A stretch of DNA of 64,000 bases, taken from contig JBDVXK010000016.1 of the NCBI GenBank assembly GCA_039964455.1, forward strand, positions 62,001-126,000. Reading direction: 5' to 3'. Shown one piece after another: positions 7,539-16,586 of this stretch; within the stretch, counting starts at the first letter, position 1, and each line of letters starts with the position of its first letter. Under the pieces are notes generated by a model. That model was given only the letters and a program-made list of their open reading frames with translations, ran no database searches and was not told the origin of the DNA. The translations under genes and the position numbers were made by a program. The stretch comes from CALJFL01 sp039964455. GTDB taxonomy: Bacteria; Pseudomonadota; Gammaproteobacteria; Pseudomonadales; Halieaceae.

Positions 7539-9959
7539 TTACATGTCGAAACGGTATGTGGCGCGCAGACCAACGGTGAGCGGGCGCAGTACGTTGGTGC
7601 CAAACCGCCGTACCTGCACATCGTCGCCATTGAAGTCTGGAACCACCTGGTTGTAGGACGGATCCTGACGTACGCCTGTTTCCGCATACTTGTCCAACAG
7701 GTTGTCGGCGTACAAAGTTACATCCCAGGCGTCTGCTCTCAGACCTGCAGAGAGGCTATGAACTGCATAACCAGACAGCGTGACGGCGTTCGCTCGTGCA
7801 CCAGTCTTGGTGTAGACATCGCTAACGGCGGTGATGCCGTAGTTGAACGACATATCCATATCACCCAGTGGAAGCAGGTAGGTTGCATAGATGCTGCCCT
7901 GCTGCTCGGGTGAGCCAGGTAGTCTGTCGCCGTCTTCGCCATCAACTCGTATTGTTGCAAAGCCTGCTCCGGGAGATGTTTGCAGCAATCCTGGAGCAAG
8001 GTCGGTCAACTCTGCCTTGCTGTAGGAGTAACTGCCTCGCACTGAGAAGTTATCTGTCATCAGCCAATTGAATGACAATTCCAATCCGGTGGATTCTGCA
8101 CCATCACCATTCACTGTGATGGAAACGCCGGCATTTTCGGTGACTGAGTCCAGCTGTGGGTCACTCCATTCGATGTAGTAAACCGCACCGTTCAGGGTTA
8201 GCCGTTGGTCCAACCACGTTGAACGCATACCCAGCTCATAGTTTTTAGTTTCGTCAGGCAGGTACTCGAACTCATCAGGGAGTGCGCACAAGCCCTGCCC
8301 GGGTGGAATCGGGTCCGGACACAAGCCTATACCATTACCCGCACCCAGTCGGAAACCTTCCGAGTAGGTAAAGTACATCATCATGTCATCGGAGATGTCA
8401 TAGGACGTATTGAACTTGAACAGTGTTCCATCGTCTTCCTGCGAGGTCGAAGAGAAGTCATCGGCAGTGGGAACGATCGGGCCTGTGTACCCTGTATCAA
8501 AAAGGGCATCAAACATCGGGAAGAAGGTCGCGTTTTTGGTCTCGAACTCGTAGTCATAGTAGCGGCCGCCTACGGTTACATCCCAGTTGTCAGTGATGGC
8601 GTAGCTGAGTTCGCCGTAAAAAGCCCACTCTGTGGTTTCCTGAATATCCACGGAGAAGTATTCGAGTTGATCCGGGCGAGAAGCAATGCCACCAAAGTTG
8701 TCTACGGCCCAGTCGCCAAAGCCGGGGGTGAATTCTCGCGAATCGGAGCTATCGATATCGAAGGTGTTGTAAAACGCACCGCCTATCCAGCTGAATGGGC
8801 CGTCACCGGTTGAAACAAGGCGGAACTCCTGGTTAAAGCGCTCCTCGTCAACGTCTTCCTGGGTAAAAGCAGCGAAGGAGGGAAACGCCTCGTAGCTGTA
8901 TTCCAAAGTGATAAGAAGGTCAGTCTGGTCCCTGTTGCCACTTTCTTCATACTCTGAAAAACCAGTGGCAGAGGTGAGTTCTGCGAAGCCGAGGTCGGCG
9001 GTCAATTCCAGTGCGATCAGTGAGTTCTTTCGCTCGCTCGGTTCAACGAAGCGGTAAGCTGACTCGTATTTGCCAGTATTCAGTGAGTCGCGACCGTTGA
9101 TTGTTCTGCCACCTGATTCCTGATCCTGGTAATAGTAAGTCAGGGTGCCGTCCAGCCAGTCACTGGGGTTCCAGCGTACGGCGGCTCTAGCAGAAAGTGT
9201 TTCTTCATCGTTCACGTCATCGACGGAGCGAAGGTTTGCTCGTACGTCGTCGGGATTACTGAAGTCCGGGTCTGGGTTGGAGACGCCGGGCTCACGAACC
9301 GTATAGATGTAGTCGATGTATCCAGAGTCCTCGAGGTAATCCGCGCTTACGCGAAACGAGAGGGTGTCACCAACAGGTATGTTCAGTGTGAATCCCATGT
9401 CTGCGCTGAGATCGTCGGCCTCGGAAATCTGGTAGAGATCACCACGAATTTCCAGGTCAGTCTCTTCAAACTGCGGCTTGTTGGGGATGTAGCGTATAGC
9501 GCCACCCAGCGTACCTGCGCCGTACAGGGTGCCCTGGGGCCCAAGCAGTACCTCCACGCGCTCCATATCGTTCAATTTCAGGTCGACATAGACGGGGATT
9601 TCACCAACGTAGGTGGCGACGGTGCCGCCACTCTCGTTACCGAAGGCCGGGTCCACCGAGTTGGCGCTCAAACCGCGGACAATAATTCGGTCAGCGGCTC
9701 GGGAGCCCTGGTCGATAACGTGAATGCCTGGAACCCATTGCATGGCGTCAGCCAGGCTGGTCAGCCCCTGCTCCTTGATGGTACCGCCACCAAGAGCTGA
9801 AATATTCAAAGGAATATCCTGAATGCTTTCCGCTCGTCGTGTGGCGGTAACAATCACTTCTTCGAGTGCGCCCTGAGCAAAAGCCTGCGGGCCAGCAACC
9901 ATGGCGGATGCAACAGCAGCCGACATGGTGCTGAGCTTGAAAATTCGGTTAGTCTTCAT
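7539..9959 (-). CDS. TonB-dependent receptor
   Basis: An 806-residue outer-membrane receptor. It starts with a signal peptide ending AFAQG, directly followed by a TonB-box-like EEVIVTATRR, then a plug domain (residues about 45-155 with the RVEVLLGPQGTLYG motif), and a 22-strand barrel ending in an aromatic residue (TYRFDM). The barrel has many acidic loops. Such receptors import siderophores, cobalamin, oligosaccharides or peptides using TonB energy; nothing here fixes the ligand. The start ATG has AGGGA 8 bases upstream. It sits between a hydroxylase-propeller fusion gene and a TPR-sulfotransferase gene, all on the minus strand. Confidence 0.93.
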   Translation of the reverse strand: MKTNRIFKLSTMSAAVASAMVAGPQAFAQGALEEVIVTATRRAESIQDIPLNISALGGGTIKEQGLTSLADAMQWVPGIHVIDQGSRAADRIIVRGLSANSVDPAFGNESGGTVATYVGEIPVYVDLKLNDMERVEVLLGPQGTLYGAGTLGGAIRYIPNKPQFEETDLEIRGDLYQISEADDLSADMGFTLNIPVGDTLSFRVSADYLEDSGYIDYIYTVREPGVSNPDPDFSNPDDVRANLRSVDDVNDEETLSARAAVRWNPSDWLDGTLTYYYQDQESGGRTINGRDSLNTGKYESAYRFVEPSERKNSLIALELTADLGFAELTSATGFSEYEESGNRDQTDLLITLEYSYEAFPSFAAFTQEDVDEERFNQEFRLVSTGDGPFSWIGGAFYNTFDIDSSDSREFTPGFGDWAVDNFGGIASRPDQLEYFSVDIQETTEWAFYGELSYAITDNWDVTVGGRYYDYEFETKNATFFPMFDALFDTGYTGPIVPTADDFSSTSQEDDGTLFKFNTSYDISDDMMMYFTYSEGFRLGAGNGIGLCPDPIPPGQGLCALPDEFEYLPDETKNYELGMRSTWLDQRLTLNGAVYYIEWSDPQLDSVTENAGVSITVNGDGAESTGLELSFNWLMTDNFSVRGSYSYSKAELTDLAPGLLQTSPGAGFATIRVDGEDGDRLPGSPEQQGSIYATYLLPLGDMDMSFNYGITAVSDVYTKTGARANAVTLSGYAVHSLSAGLRADAWDVTLYADNLLDKYAETGVRQDPSYNQVVPDFNGDDVQVRRFGTNVLRPLTVGLRATYRFDM

Positions 9960-10190
9960 TGTATCGTCCCTAAGTATCTAATTTTTAACGTAAAATAAAA
10001 AATTTAGCCGCCATATCATCATCTTTGAGATGATTTGGAGCAATACCCTGTGAGCGCTTTGCACGTCTAATATTTATATTTCCAGAAGATTACCATTTGA
10101 GGCGTCACGTCTGATAGGTTTTGGTTGGGGAATATTACCGCGTAGTTGTGCAGAAACTGTATAGTTTTCCGCTACTTAAAGAAGTTCGTG
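9960..10190 (-). promoter_or_regulatory. Leader/promoter region of the TonB receptor gene
   Basis: This 231-base gap separates two minus-strand genes. It is AT-rich near the receptor start (9980-10010) and contains a small hairpin at 10018-10034 (ATCATCT, loop TTG, AGATGAT) in the probable 5' untranslated region. No clear Fur box or strong sigma-70 pair was found by eye, and no terminator for the upstream gene was recognised. Confidence 0.35.
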
Positions 10191-11771
10191 TCAGCCCCAC
10201 AGGTGTAGGCCGTGGATAGCATTGCGGATGTCCATGGTCAGGTTGATCGACTTGATCGGTGCCGCTGCGTCGAGGTCCCAGACGGTGATGGTCGATGGGG
10301 ATGAGCCGGCGATAACGATATTGTCCTTGTAAACGCATAATCCGCGACCGAATCCCTGCCGTGCCAGTTTTTCGTCGCCTAGTTCGGCATTTTGCAGTTG
10401 TTCCAGCGGGTACTGGGGTACGTCAAGGTAACAAAACTGGTCACCCGCCTCGTAGGCCAGAAGGTCACTGTTGGTGTCGTTGTACAGTACGCCATGGCGG
10501 TATTTCATCGCGTTGTGCACACCCGGTGGCAGCTTGGCGATTGGCCCAAACTCCTTGCCACTGATACGCAGTAACATGGGCAGACCCCGGCCACTCACGT
10601 ACAAACCGTCCGCGTCGCGAGTAACATTGTTAAGGTGCAGGGAGTTTCCCGCGCTTGGTCCGGACTCTCGGGGGTCAAAAACCTGCAGGTTCAGGGTGTT
10701 TTTCTCTCTTGGCCGCAGTAACCAGCCTCGATCAAACTCCTGTGCGCGCAGATTAAACTGCAATATGCAGTCAAAGCCTGTGGAGGTCACCAGCAGGGTG
10801 TCCTCATACTGGAATATCTCGTGGGCGTGGCGCAGGTAGGGGTTTTTCCAGGAATTTACCCTGTTGAAATTGCGATCGAAGCAAAACAGTTCGTCACTGG
10901 CGGCGATGTAGACGCGATTCTCATACAAGGCTATCCCGCGCAAGCCTCGGTCCCAGCCTCGGCCCTCCCAACTGATATCGCAGGCGTCCCAATCGATCAC
11001 TTGCTTCACCGACTCATCCTGCAGGTTCACAAGGTATACGCCACCGTGGCTTTGCTCCTTATGAGCACCGCGAATGACTGAAGTAGCAATGACTGTTGGT
11101 AGTTCTAACTCCAGTCGCGGTGCTGGCGGTGGGTTTGCAGCCCCTACAAGTCTTTGCTTGCGACGTTTTTCGAAGCCCACGCGAAGTATTTCAGGTGCGT
11201 TCACTGCGCTGGGTAGGTAATCCACGATCAGGTGAATGCGCTCGCGGTCCCCGTTGTTGGTGACCGAGTGAACCACGCGGTTGTTCAGCTCAAACACCTC
11301 GCCAGGCTCAAAATGGCACTCCTGATCGTCGATGGTGAAGCTAACACCGCTATTACTGGTCAGGGGAATATGTACCCGATGCGAAGCCACTAACATCAGC
11401 GATTGATCGATATGGGGCTGAATGCTGGCGCCAGGTTTCATGCGGGCAAATTGAATCCGCGTCACAATCCCGGGTACACCCAGGTACCCGATGATTTGTT
11501 GAACAAGGGCTTCGGTCTCTGTGACAAGGTCTCCCCAGTTGCCCTGAATTTCTACATCGGCCTCCCGCAAAGCGCGCTCCGCGATAATTTTGCCGAATGA
11601 TTGCGCAGAGACGGACTTCAGGAAAATAGAACGGGTTTCCCGATAGAGCGTAAGCGAGCGTCGCAGGCTCTCACCTTCTTCCCAGGCAGATTCTGGTAGC
11701 GCGAGTAGCGTCGAGGTAACTGAGCTGGTATCGGCCGAGCCAAGGTGGCGGTAAGGCGTTGTCATCCACAT
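10191..11771 (-). CDS. Aspartyl/asparaginyl beta-hydroxylase-like domain fused to a propeller-like domain
   Basis: About 526 residues from the chosen ATG at 11771, where GGGAG lies 10 bases upstream; the frame stays open upstream, so the start is uncertain. Residues about 60-200 match the Asp/Asn beta-hydroxylase cupin fold: the 2-oxoglutarate/Fe(II) facial triad is His120-x-Asp122 (QPHIDQ) and a distal His168 (VVHSV), with FEPGEVFELNN between them and an Arg in ERIHLIVD after it. After a proline-rich linker (NPPPAPR) comes a C-terminal half of about 300 residues with repeated beta-rich segments (ALYENRVYIAASDELFCFD, GLYVSGRGLPMLLRI, KDNIVIAGSSPSTITVWDL) like a beta-propeller. No signal peptide is seen. 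The hydroxylase substrate is unknown. Confidence 0.8.
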   Translation of the reverse strand: MWMTTPYRHLGSADTSSVTSTLLALPESAWEEGESLRRSLTLYRETRSIFLKSVSAQSFGKIIAERALREADVEIQGNWGDLVTETEALVQQIIGYLGVPGIVTRIQFARMKPGASIQPHIDQSLMLVASHRVHIPLTSNSGVSFTIDDQECHFEPGEVFELNNRVVHSVTNNGDRERIHLIVDYLPSAVNAPEILRVGFEKRRKQRLVGAANPPPAPRLELELPTVIATSVIRGAHKEQSHGGVYLVNLQDESVKQVIDWDACDISWEGRGWDRGLRGIALYENRVYIAASDELFCFDRNFNRVNSWKNPYLRHAHEIFQYEDTLLVTSTGFDCILQFNLRAQEFDRGWLLRPREKNTLNLQVFDPRESGPSAGNSLHLNNVTRDADGLYVSGRGLPMLLRISGKEFGPIAKLPPGVHNAMKYRHGVLYNDTNSDLLAYEAGDQFCYLDVPQYPLEQLQNAELGDEKLARQGFGRGLCVYKDNIVIAGSSPSTITVWDLDAAAPIKSINLTMDIRNAIHGLHLWG

Positions 11772-11911
11772 GGCGCAGAGTCTCCCAGATTTCATCGCCC
11801 CTAGCCATAGCTGACCTGAATACCCGCTAGCCAGAGTGAACCGTTGATAAGGCACTGCGTATGTTTGCTGTAGAATGAAAGTAATGCAGCGACTAATGAG
11901 GGCCTGGCAAC

Positions 11912-12358
11912 ATGGCAGTCGATAAACAGAAACTGGAACGAGAATTCTTTCGCATGCTCAACCGGGTGGTAGAGCCGGCGGTGCGGCGTGGCATTGGCTC
12001 ACCGCGCTTTGTACCCGGCGGGCTCATTGTGCTGGTAACAGTGGGGTTCAAAAGCGGGCAGGTGCGGCGTATGCCTCTGGCAGCGACGCGCTTGCATGGC
12101 TATGTATTCATAAGCACCTTTCGCGGTGACCGCTCCATATGGGTCAAGAACCTGCAAAAGCGTCCCCGTACCAGCTTTTACCTCAACGGCAAGAAGCGTG
12201 AGGCCAAGGCTTTCGTGATGATGCCCGGCAAGCGTTATACCAAGCCCAAATCGCTGCCACCTTTTATCGGCAAAATTACTGATTTCCTCGCACCGTATAC
12301 CAAGGCGGGCTGGGCGTTTGCGGTGTTGGCGCCAGTAAAATCAAGTTCTGATAAATAG
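11912..12358 (+). CDS. Ddn-like nitroreductase / deazaflavin-dependent oxidoreductase family protein
   Basis: A 148-residue protein of the split beta-barrel family typified by mycobacterial F420-dependent Ddn nitroreductase. The typical order is seen: an N-terminal helix, a GLIVLVTVGFKSGQVRRMPL strand pair, then ISTFRGDRSIWVKNLQKRP (the WVKNL motif near the cofactor) and a FYLNGKKREAKA strand. Gammaproteobacterial members may use FMN or another flavin rather than F420; this cannot be judged here. The gene is divergent from the hydroxylase-propeller gene, about 140 bases away, and convergent with a lipoprotein gene. Confidence 0.8.
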   Translation: MAVDKQKLEREFFRMLNRVVEPAVRRGIGSPRFVPGGLIVLVTVGFKSGQVRRMPLAATRLHGYVFISTFRGDRSIWVKNLQKRPRTSFYLNGKKREAKAFVMMPGKRYTKPKSLPPFIGKITDFLAPYTKAGWAFAVLAPVKSSSDK

Positions 12359-12402
12359 GCTGCTACAGGACTCAGGCTTCAACTGGTTCTGAGCTCCTGC
12401 GT

Positions 12403-13704
12403 TCAGGTTTTTCGAACGTAAACCACCAGCGTGGGGAACTTGTTGGGGCTGGTGTTGATCAGGAACATCACCTGTCCATTGGCTGAAATTGCGCCGTGTG
12501 ATTCCCGTGTTTCCAGCTGCCCAGTGGCCTTCACGAGCATAAAGTCCTGGCCCAGCGAGTAGTTGCGCCCGCCCACGGAGTCCCTGATAACCGTTTCCAC
12601 CGTAGTGCCCTGATTGTTGAGCTGCAATTCGGTGACACCTGCAACCGGTTGGGTGCTCATCCAGGCGCCGTAGTAACTGCCGGCGACATTGCCCACCATT
12701 TTGTCACCTGAAGTGCGCAGGCACATGGCAGCACCCTGCAGTCGTGCAGAGATCTGGGTGGCGGCAAACAGGCTGCCGTCCTCGGATAAGCCGCCTGCCA
12801 GACGCAGGCCTGCATAATCGAATGTGGTGGTGCCGTCGGGTTCTACGGTATAGCTCACAATAGACTGCCTGGAACGACCCTGACGATCACTCTCGATCAC
12901 CATAGATCCACCGCCCTTGCCGTTCAGGTTGGCGCGGAAGAAGGTTGCACGACCATCTGACATGATGTGACCGCAATAATAGATCCCTTGAAACACCGCG
13001 GGGTCAGCTTCAGTTTGCTCGGGCACCAGGTAGCTGGCAGAGATGGCGTTATCGCTATTGTCGGTATCGGCCAGGGCGAGGAAATCGCCAGCCGCTGTTG
13101 CGCCGCCCGCCGGTATCAGCGATTCGGCGTCAGGGCCGGCCAGCAGCAGGCTGTCTGATTGACGGGCAAAGGCCGCTGGAGACCGATCAAACTCGCCGCG
13201 TGTGGTGGCCTGTGCCGTAGTGATGCGATAACTGCCATCCACGGTGAACAGGGCGTCCAGTAACTCGGCAAAACCAAAATTACCCTGGGCTCCAAAGCGT
13301 GAAAGAATGTAGGGTGCCGCTGCCGGCGCTTCAGTATCCTCGACAAATATAGCCACTAGGGGCGCCAACGCTAAGCCCGGATTGGCATCGTCCCAGGCCT
13401 CGATGACCTCGCGAGAGTAAATAAACCTGCAATCGTCGCCGGGATACTTTTTGTCACAAAAGCCCTGCCAGTGTGAGAACTTCCAGCCAGGTCGAGGGAG
13501 GGCGCGGTAGACAGCTGTTTCGTCGTCGCTAACTTCATTGTCGGTGCAGTTAGGCAAGCCTGCTCTAAACTCATCGAGGGAGCAGCCCCGTGCCCCTGTC
13601 TCCAGTTCGATGATATCGCCTTCCCCTTCGATTTGAAGCGGGTGTTTACAAGCAAGGAGCGTAATGGAGCTGACAAGGATCGCAATTGCTGTGCGGAATT
13701 TCAT
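12403..13704 (-). CDS. Lipoprotein of unknown function
   Basis: A 433-residue protein with a lipoprotein signal peptide: a hydrophobic run ending in the lipobox LLAC at residues 16-19. Residue +2 is Lys, so outer-membrane placement by Lol is likely. The first 110 residues contain several cysteines and a PRPGWKFSHWQGFC segment resembling the GWxFxxWxG repeat of bacterial surface proteins. The remainder is predicted to be beta-rich with many Gly/Asp/Thr turns, for example FDYAGLRLAGGLSEDGSLFAA. I recognise no enzymatic motif. Confidence 0.65.
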   Translation of the reverse strand: MKFRTAIAILVSSITLLACKHPLQIEGEGDIIELETGARGCSLDEFRAGLPNCTDNEVSDDETAVYRALPRPGWKFSHWQGFCDKKYPGDDCRFIYSREVIEAWDDANPGLALAPLVAIFVEDTEAPAAAPYILSRFGAQGNFGFAELLDALFTVDGSYRITTAQATTRGEFDRSPAAFARQSDSLLLAGPDAESLIPAGGATAAGDFLALADTDNSDNAISASYLVPEQTEADPAVFQGIYYCGHIMSDGRATFFRANLNGKGGGSMVIESDRQGRSRQSIVSYTVEPDGTTTFDYAGLRLAGGLSEDGSLFAATQISARLQGAAMCLRTSGDKMVGNVAGSYYGAWMSTQPVAGVTELQLNNQGTTVETVIRDSVGGRNYSLGQDFMLVKATGQLETRESHGAISANGQVMFLINTSPNKFPTLVVYVRKT

Positions 13705-13769
13705 GAATGTCTCTCAACAACTCACTAGATTTTGGAGATAATAACCCATCAGCATACCGCCGGGCTGTG

Positions 13770-14393
13770 TCATTTTGCCATAGTGATGAAAAGACCCTCG
13801 GCGCTGGTTAGCACTTCGCCGTCGACCCGCATCTCTGCACGACTCAACAGCTTCCTGCCCTCATTGCGAATGTTTTGTCCCCACAATTCTATTGGCGTAT
13901 CCAGTGGTGTTTTCTTGTGATACTTGATCGTGAGCGATCCAGTGAAGCCTGCGGTGCCAGTCACCACGTTCGCCATTGAGAGCACCTCGTCAAACACGGC
14001 GGCGATAATCCCGCCATGCACGGAGTTAGGTGGCCCGGCATAGGTGGGCGAAAAAATAACCTCACCCTCTACTACGCCATCCTTATTCCACATGCGTATC
14101 GGGGGCGCCATTGCATTACGCCGACCAGACACAGGGCTGTAGGGCATGCACGCTGTCAGGTCGTCGTCCTGCCAGGCAAAACCGGGGGTGTCGCTGGCCA
14201 TTGAGATAGTGGACCAGCCCTCGCCTTGCTGTAACCAGGGGGATAGGGCAGCCAATGCTTTGTGGATGTGATCGCTGGCCTCAGCCAGAGCCTCATCCGG
14301 GGCAGTGCAGCAGCGCAGCAGCCGAATCAGTTCTCCCGCTTCCTGGTTCACACTTTCTGCGAGATTGGATGCTTCCGTGGTTGAGCCTGCCAT
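13770..14393 (-). CDS. PaaI-like hotdog-fold thioesterase
   Basis: About 207 residues from the ATG at 14393; the frame is open 37 codons further upstream but that stretch is poor in typical N-terminal features. The C-terminal 120 residues are a single hotdog domain: the helix motif NSVHGGIIAAVFDEVLSMAN carries the HGG and Asp/Glu positions used by PaaI/4-hydroxybenzoyl-CoA type thioesterases, followed by the strands GSLTIKYHKKTPLDTP and RAEMRVDGEVLTSAEGLFI. It probably hydrolyses an acyl-CoA thioester. The N-terminal 70 residues are helical and unassigned. It is divergent from the gamma-glutamyltransferase gene. Confidence 0.8.
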   Translation of the reverse strand: MAGSTTEASNLAESVNQEAGELIRLLRCCTAPDEALAEASDHIHKALAALSPWLQQGEGWSTISMASDTPGFAWQDDDLTACMPYSPVSGRRNAMAPPIRMWNKDGVVEGEVIFSPTYAGPPNSVHGGIIAAVFDEVLSMANVVTGTAGFTGSLTIKYHKKTPLDTPIELWGQNIRNEGRKLLSRAEMRVDGEVLTSAEGLFITMAK

Positions 14394-14591
14394 GTATCCG
14401 CCCTGGACTGTTTGATCGGGCGTTGATACTCGCTCATCGGCCAACGGCTGACAATCCGTGGCCGCATCACCGAAGCAGCCAGTTCGATAAGTCATGACAT
14501 GCACAGGGGTTTGGCCTGTCTTTACGTAGCCGGTGGATTTACTATCTTCTGTCTCTCGGATGGCGATTGGTTGGTTACTAGAGGTTGTGGA

Positions 14592-16502
14592 ATGGTTAGG
14601 TTGCTGAATAGGTTCTCCGTGGACTTGAAACTGAATGCTTTATGGCCTTTGGTTTTGGTGCTGGTATCCCCGCTGACACTGGCTGCACAGGGCGATACCG
14701 CCAAACCCGTACTGCACGGTAAACACTGGGTTGCGGTTACGGGTAAACCTTTGGGTGCAACCGCTGGCGCGATGATCTTCAGCCGTGGCGGCAATGCGGT
14801 GGATGCTGCCTGCGCAATGCTCGCGGCCACCTCAACCATGTGGGACACCCTGGGCTGGGGCGGTGAAACCCAGGCCCTGATCTACAACCCCAACACCGGT
14901 GAGGTGAAAGGTATCAATGCGCTGGGCGTGGCGCCCACAGGAGCAACCGCGGCGTTCTTCAAGGAAAAGGGCATGGCCTACCCACCCGAGTACGGGCCAC
15001 TGGCCGCGGTGACGCCGGGCACACCCGGTGGGCTGATGGTGATGCTGGCCGAGTACGGTCGTTTGAGCCTGGACGAAGTATTGGCACCAGCGATGGAGAT
15101 GGCCGACGGCTATCCTATCGAGAAAGTACAGGCCGACAACATGGAAAAGCGACGTGAGGTGATTTCCCGTTGGCCCTATTCGCGCGATGTGTTTCTGCCA
15201 CATTTGAATCCGGAAGATCCCAACGAGCGCGCTGCACCTGAAGCAGGGGAGATATTCCGGCAACAGAATTTGCTATCCACCCTGCGCAAACTGGTTGATG
15301 AAGAAGCCCGGGCGCTGGCTGCGGGAAAAACACGAAAAGAAGCGATATACGCTGCTTATGATCGTTTTTATCGTGGGGATATCGCCAGGGAGATGGTGCG
15401 CAGCTCGGCGGAATTCGGCGGTTTGATGACCATGGAAGACCTGGACAACTGGCAGGTACACATTGAGGACCCGGTCACCACCAACTACCGCGGTGTCGAC
15501 GTTTACAAGTTAACCACCTGGGTGCAGGGCCCGGTGATGCTGCAGGCGCTGAACATTCTTGAGAGTTATGACCTTAAATCCATGGGCTACAACTCGCTGG
15601 AATACATTCACACCCTTTACCAGGCCATGAACCTGTCCTTCGCGGACCGTGACTTTTATTACGGCGACCCCTACGTGCCGCCGGAAGAACCGATCGCGGG
15701 CCTGTTGTCCAAGAAGTATGCCGCCAGCCGCCGTGCAACGATTAACCCGGAACGTAACAACCCCGACACTCGGCCTGGGAATCCCTATGCGTTTCAGGCT
15801 GGTGATAATCCCTTTACCCAACAACTTGAGCAGTGGCAGCCAGTGCCACCAAAAGTGGAAGCCGATGGTACGGACGGGTTTCAGCAGGCCGGTCTGTTTG
15901 ACCGCGAGGAAAGCTTTCTCGCAGGCACCACCTCTATTCAGGCGGCCGACGCCGAGGGTTGGGTGGTGTCGATCACGCCCAGCGGCGGTTGGATTCCCGC
16001 TTTTATTGCCGGCGACACCGGTATTGGCTTGAGTCAGCGTATGCAGAGCTTCGTATTGTCTGATGCAATGAACCCCTACAACGTGGTGCAACCCGGTCAG
16101 CGCCCGCGAGCGACGTTAACGCCCAGCATCGCGCTGCGCGATGGCAAGCCCTTGATGGCATTTTCGGTGCAGGGCGGTGACACGCAAGACCAGAACCTGT
16201 TGCAGTTCTTCCTTAACATGATGGAGTTCAACATGAACGTGCAGCAGGCGGCCGAGGCGCATAACTTCACCAGTTACCAGATGCAAAGCTCCTTCGGTGC
16301 GCACGAGTCTGAACCGGGCCGCCTCGACGTGACTGCTGAGGTCGAGGAGTCGGTGCGCGCATCACTCACCGATATGGGTTACTCGGTTGAAACGGTGGAG
16401 CGCACCTACAGCCCGATTACGGCTATATTTTTCGATAAAAAGACCGGCACTATGTGGGGCGGTGCCAGTGATTATGGCGATGATTACGGTGTTGCCTGGT
16501 AG
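14592..16502 (+). CDS. ggt: Secreted gamma-glutamyltransferase family protein
   Basis: 636 residues from the ATG at 14592, chosen because AGAGG lies 8 bases upstream and the product then begins with a signal peptide (basic start, hydrophobic run, SPLTLAAQG). It is an Ntn hydrolase: the large chain holds the SRGGNAVDAACAMLAA motif, and self-cleavage should expose Thr446 in the AGTTSIQAADAEG segment as the nucleophile of the small chain; a GG pair (SVQGGDTQ) follows. Classical enzymes have a His two places after the catalytic Thr; here it is Ser, so activity on glutathione rather than other gamma-glutamyl or acylase-like substrates is not certain. It acts in the periplasm. Confidence 0.87.
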   Translation: MVRLLNRFSVDLKLNALWPLVLVLVSPLTLAAQGDTAKPVLHGKHWVAVTGKPLGATAGAMIFSRGGNAVDAACAMLAATSTMWDTLGWGGETQALIYNPNTGEVKGINALGVAPTGATAAFFKEKGMAYPPEYGPLAAVTPGTPGGLMVMLAEYGRLSLDEVLAPAMEMADGYPIEKVQADNMEKRREVISRWPYSRDVFLPHLNPEDPNERAAPEAGEIFRQQNLLSTLRKLVDEEARALAAGKTRKEAIYAAYDRFYRGDIAREMVRSSAEFGGLMTMEDLDNWQVHIEDPVTTNYRGVDVYKLTTWVQGPVMLQALNILESYDLKSMGYNSLEYIHTLYQAMNLSFADRDFYYGDPYVPPEEPIAGLLSKKYAASRRATINPERNNPDTRPGNPYAFQAGDNPFTQQLEQWQPVPPKVEADGTDGFQQAGLFDREESFLAGTTSIQAADAEGWVVSITPSGGWIPAFIAGDTGIGLSQRMQSFVLSDAMNPYNVVQPGQRPRATLTPSIALRDGKPLMAFSVQGGDTQDQNLLQFFLNMMEFNMNVQQAAEAHNFTSYQMQSSFGAHESEPGRLDVTAEVEESVRASLTDMGYSVETVERTYSPITAIFFDKKTGTMWGGASDYGDDYGVAW

Positions 16503-16586
16503 CCCGCACGATTCGGTCATGCGAAACAGCGTGACGCTGCTAAACTGTCAGATTCATTAATAAGATTACTTAACCAGGGAAAGAAA

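Noticed and set aside
10018..10034. Hairpin in the leader of the TonB receptor gene as a riboswitch or terminator
   Set aside because: The stem is only 7 bases, AT-rich, with no T-tract and no conserved riboswitch core around it.
15510..16091. Minus-strand open frame of 193 codons
   Set aside because: It is antisense to the gamma-glutamyltransferase gene and reflects GC-rich codon bias.
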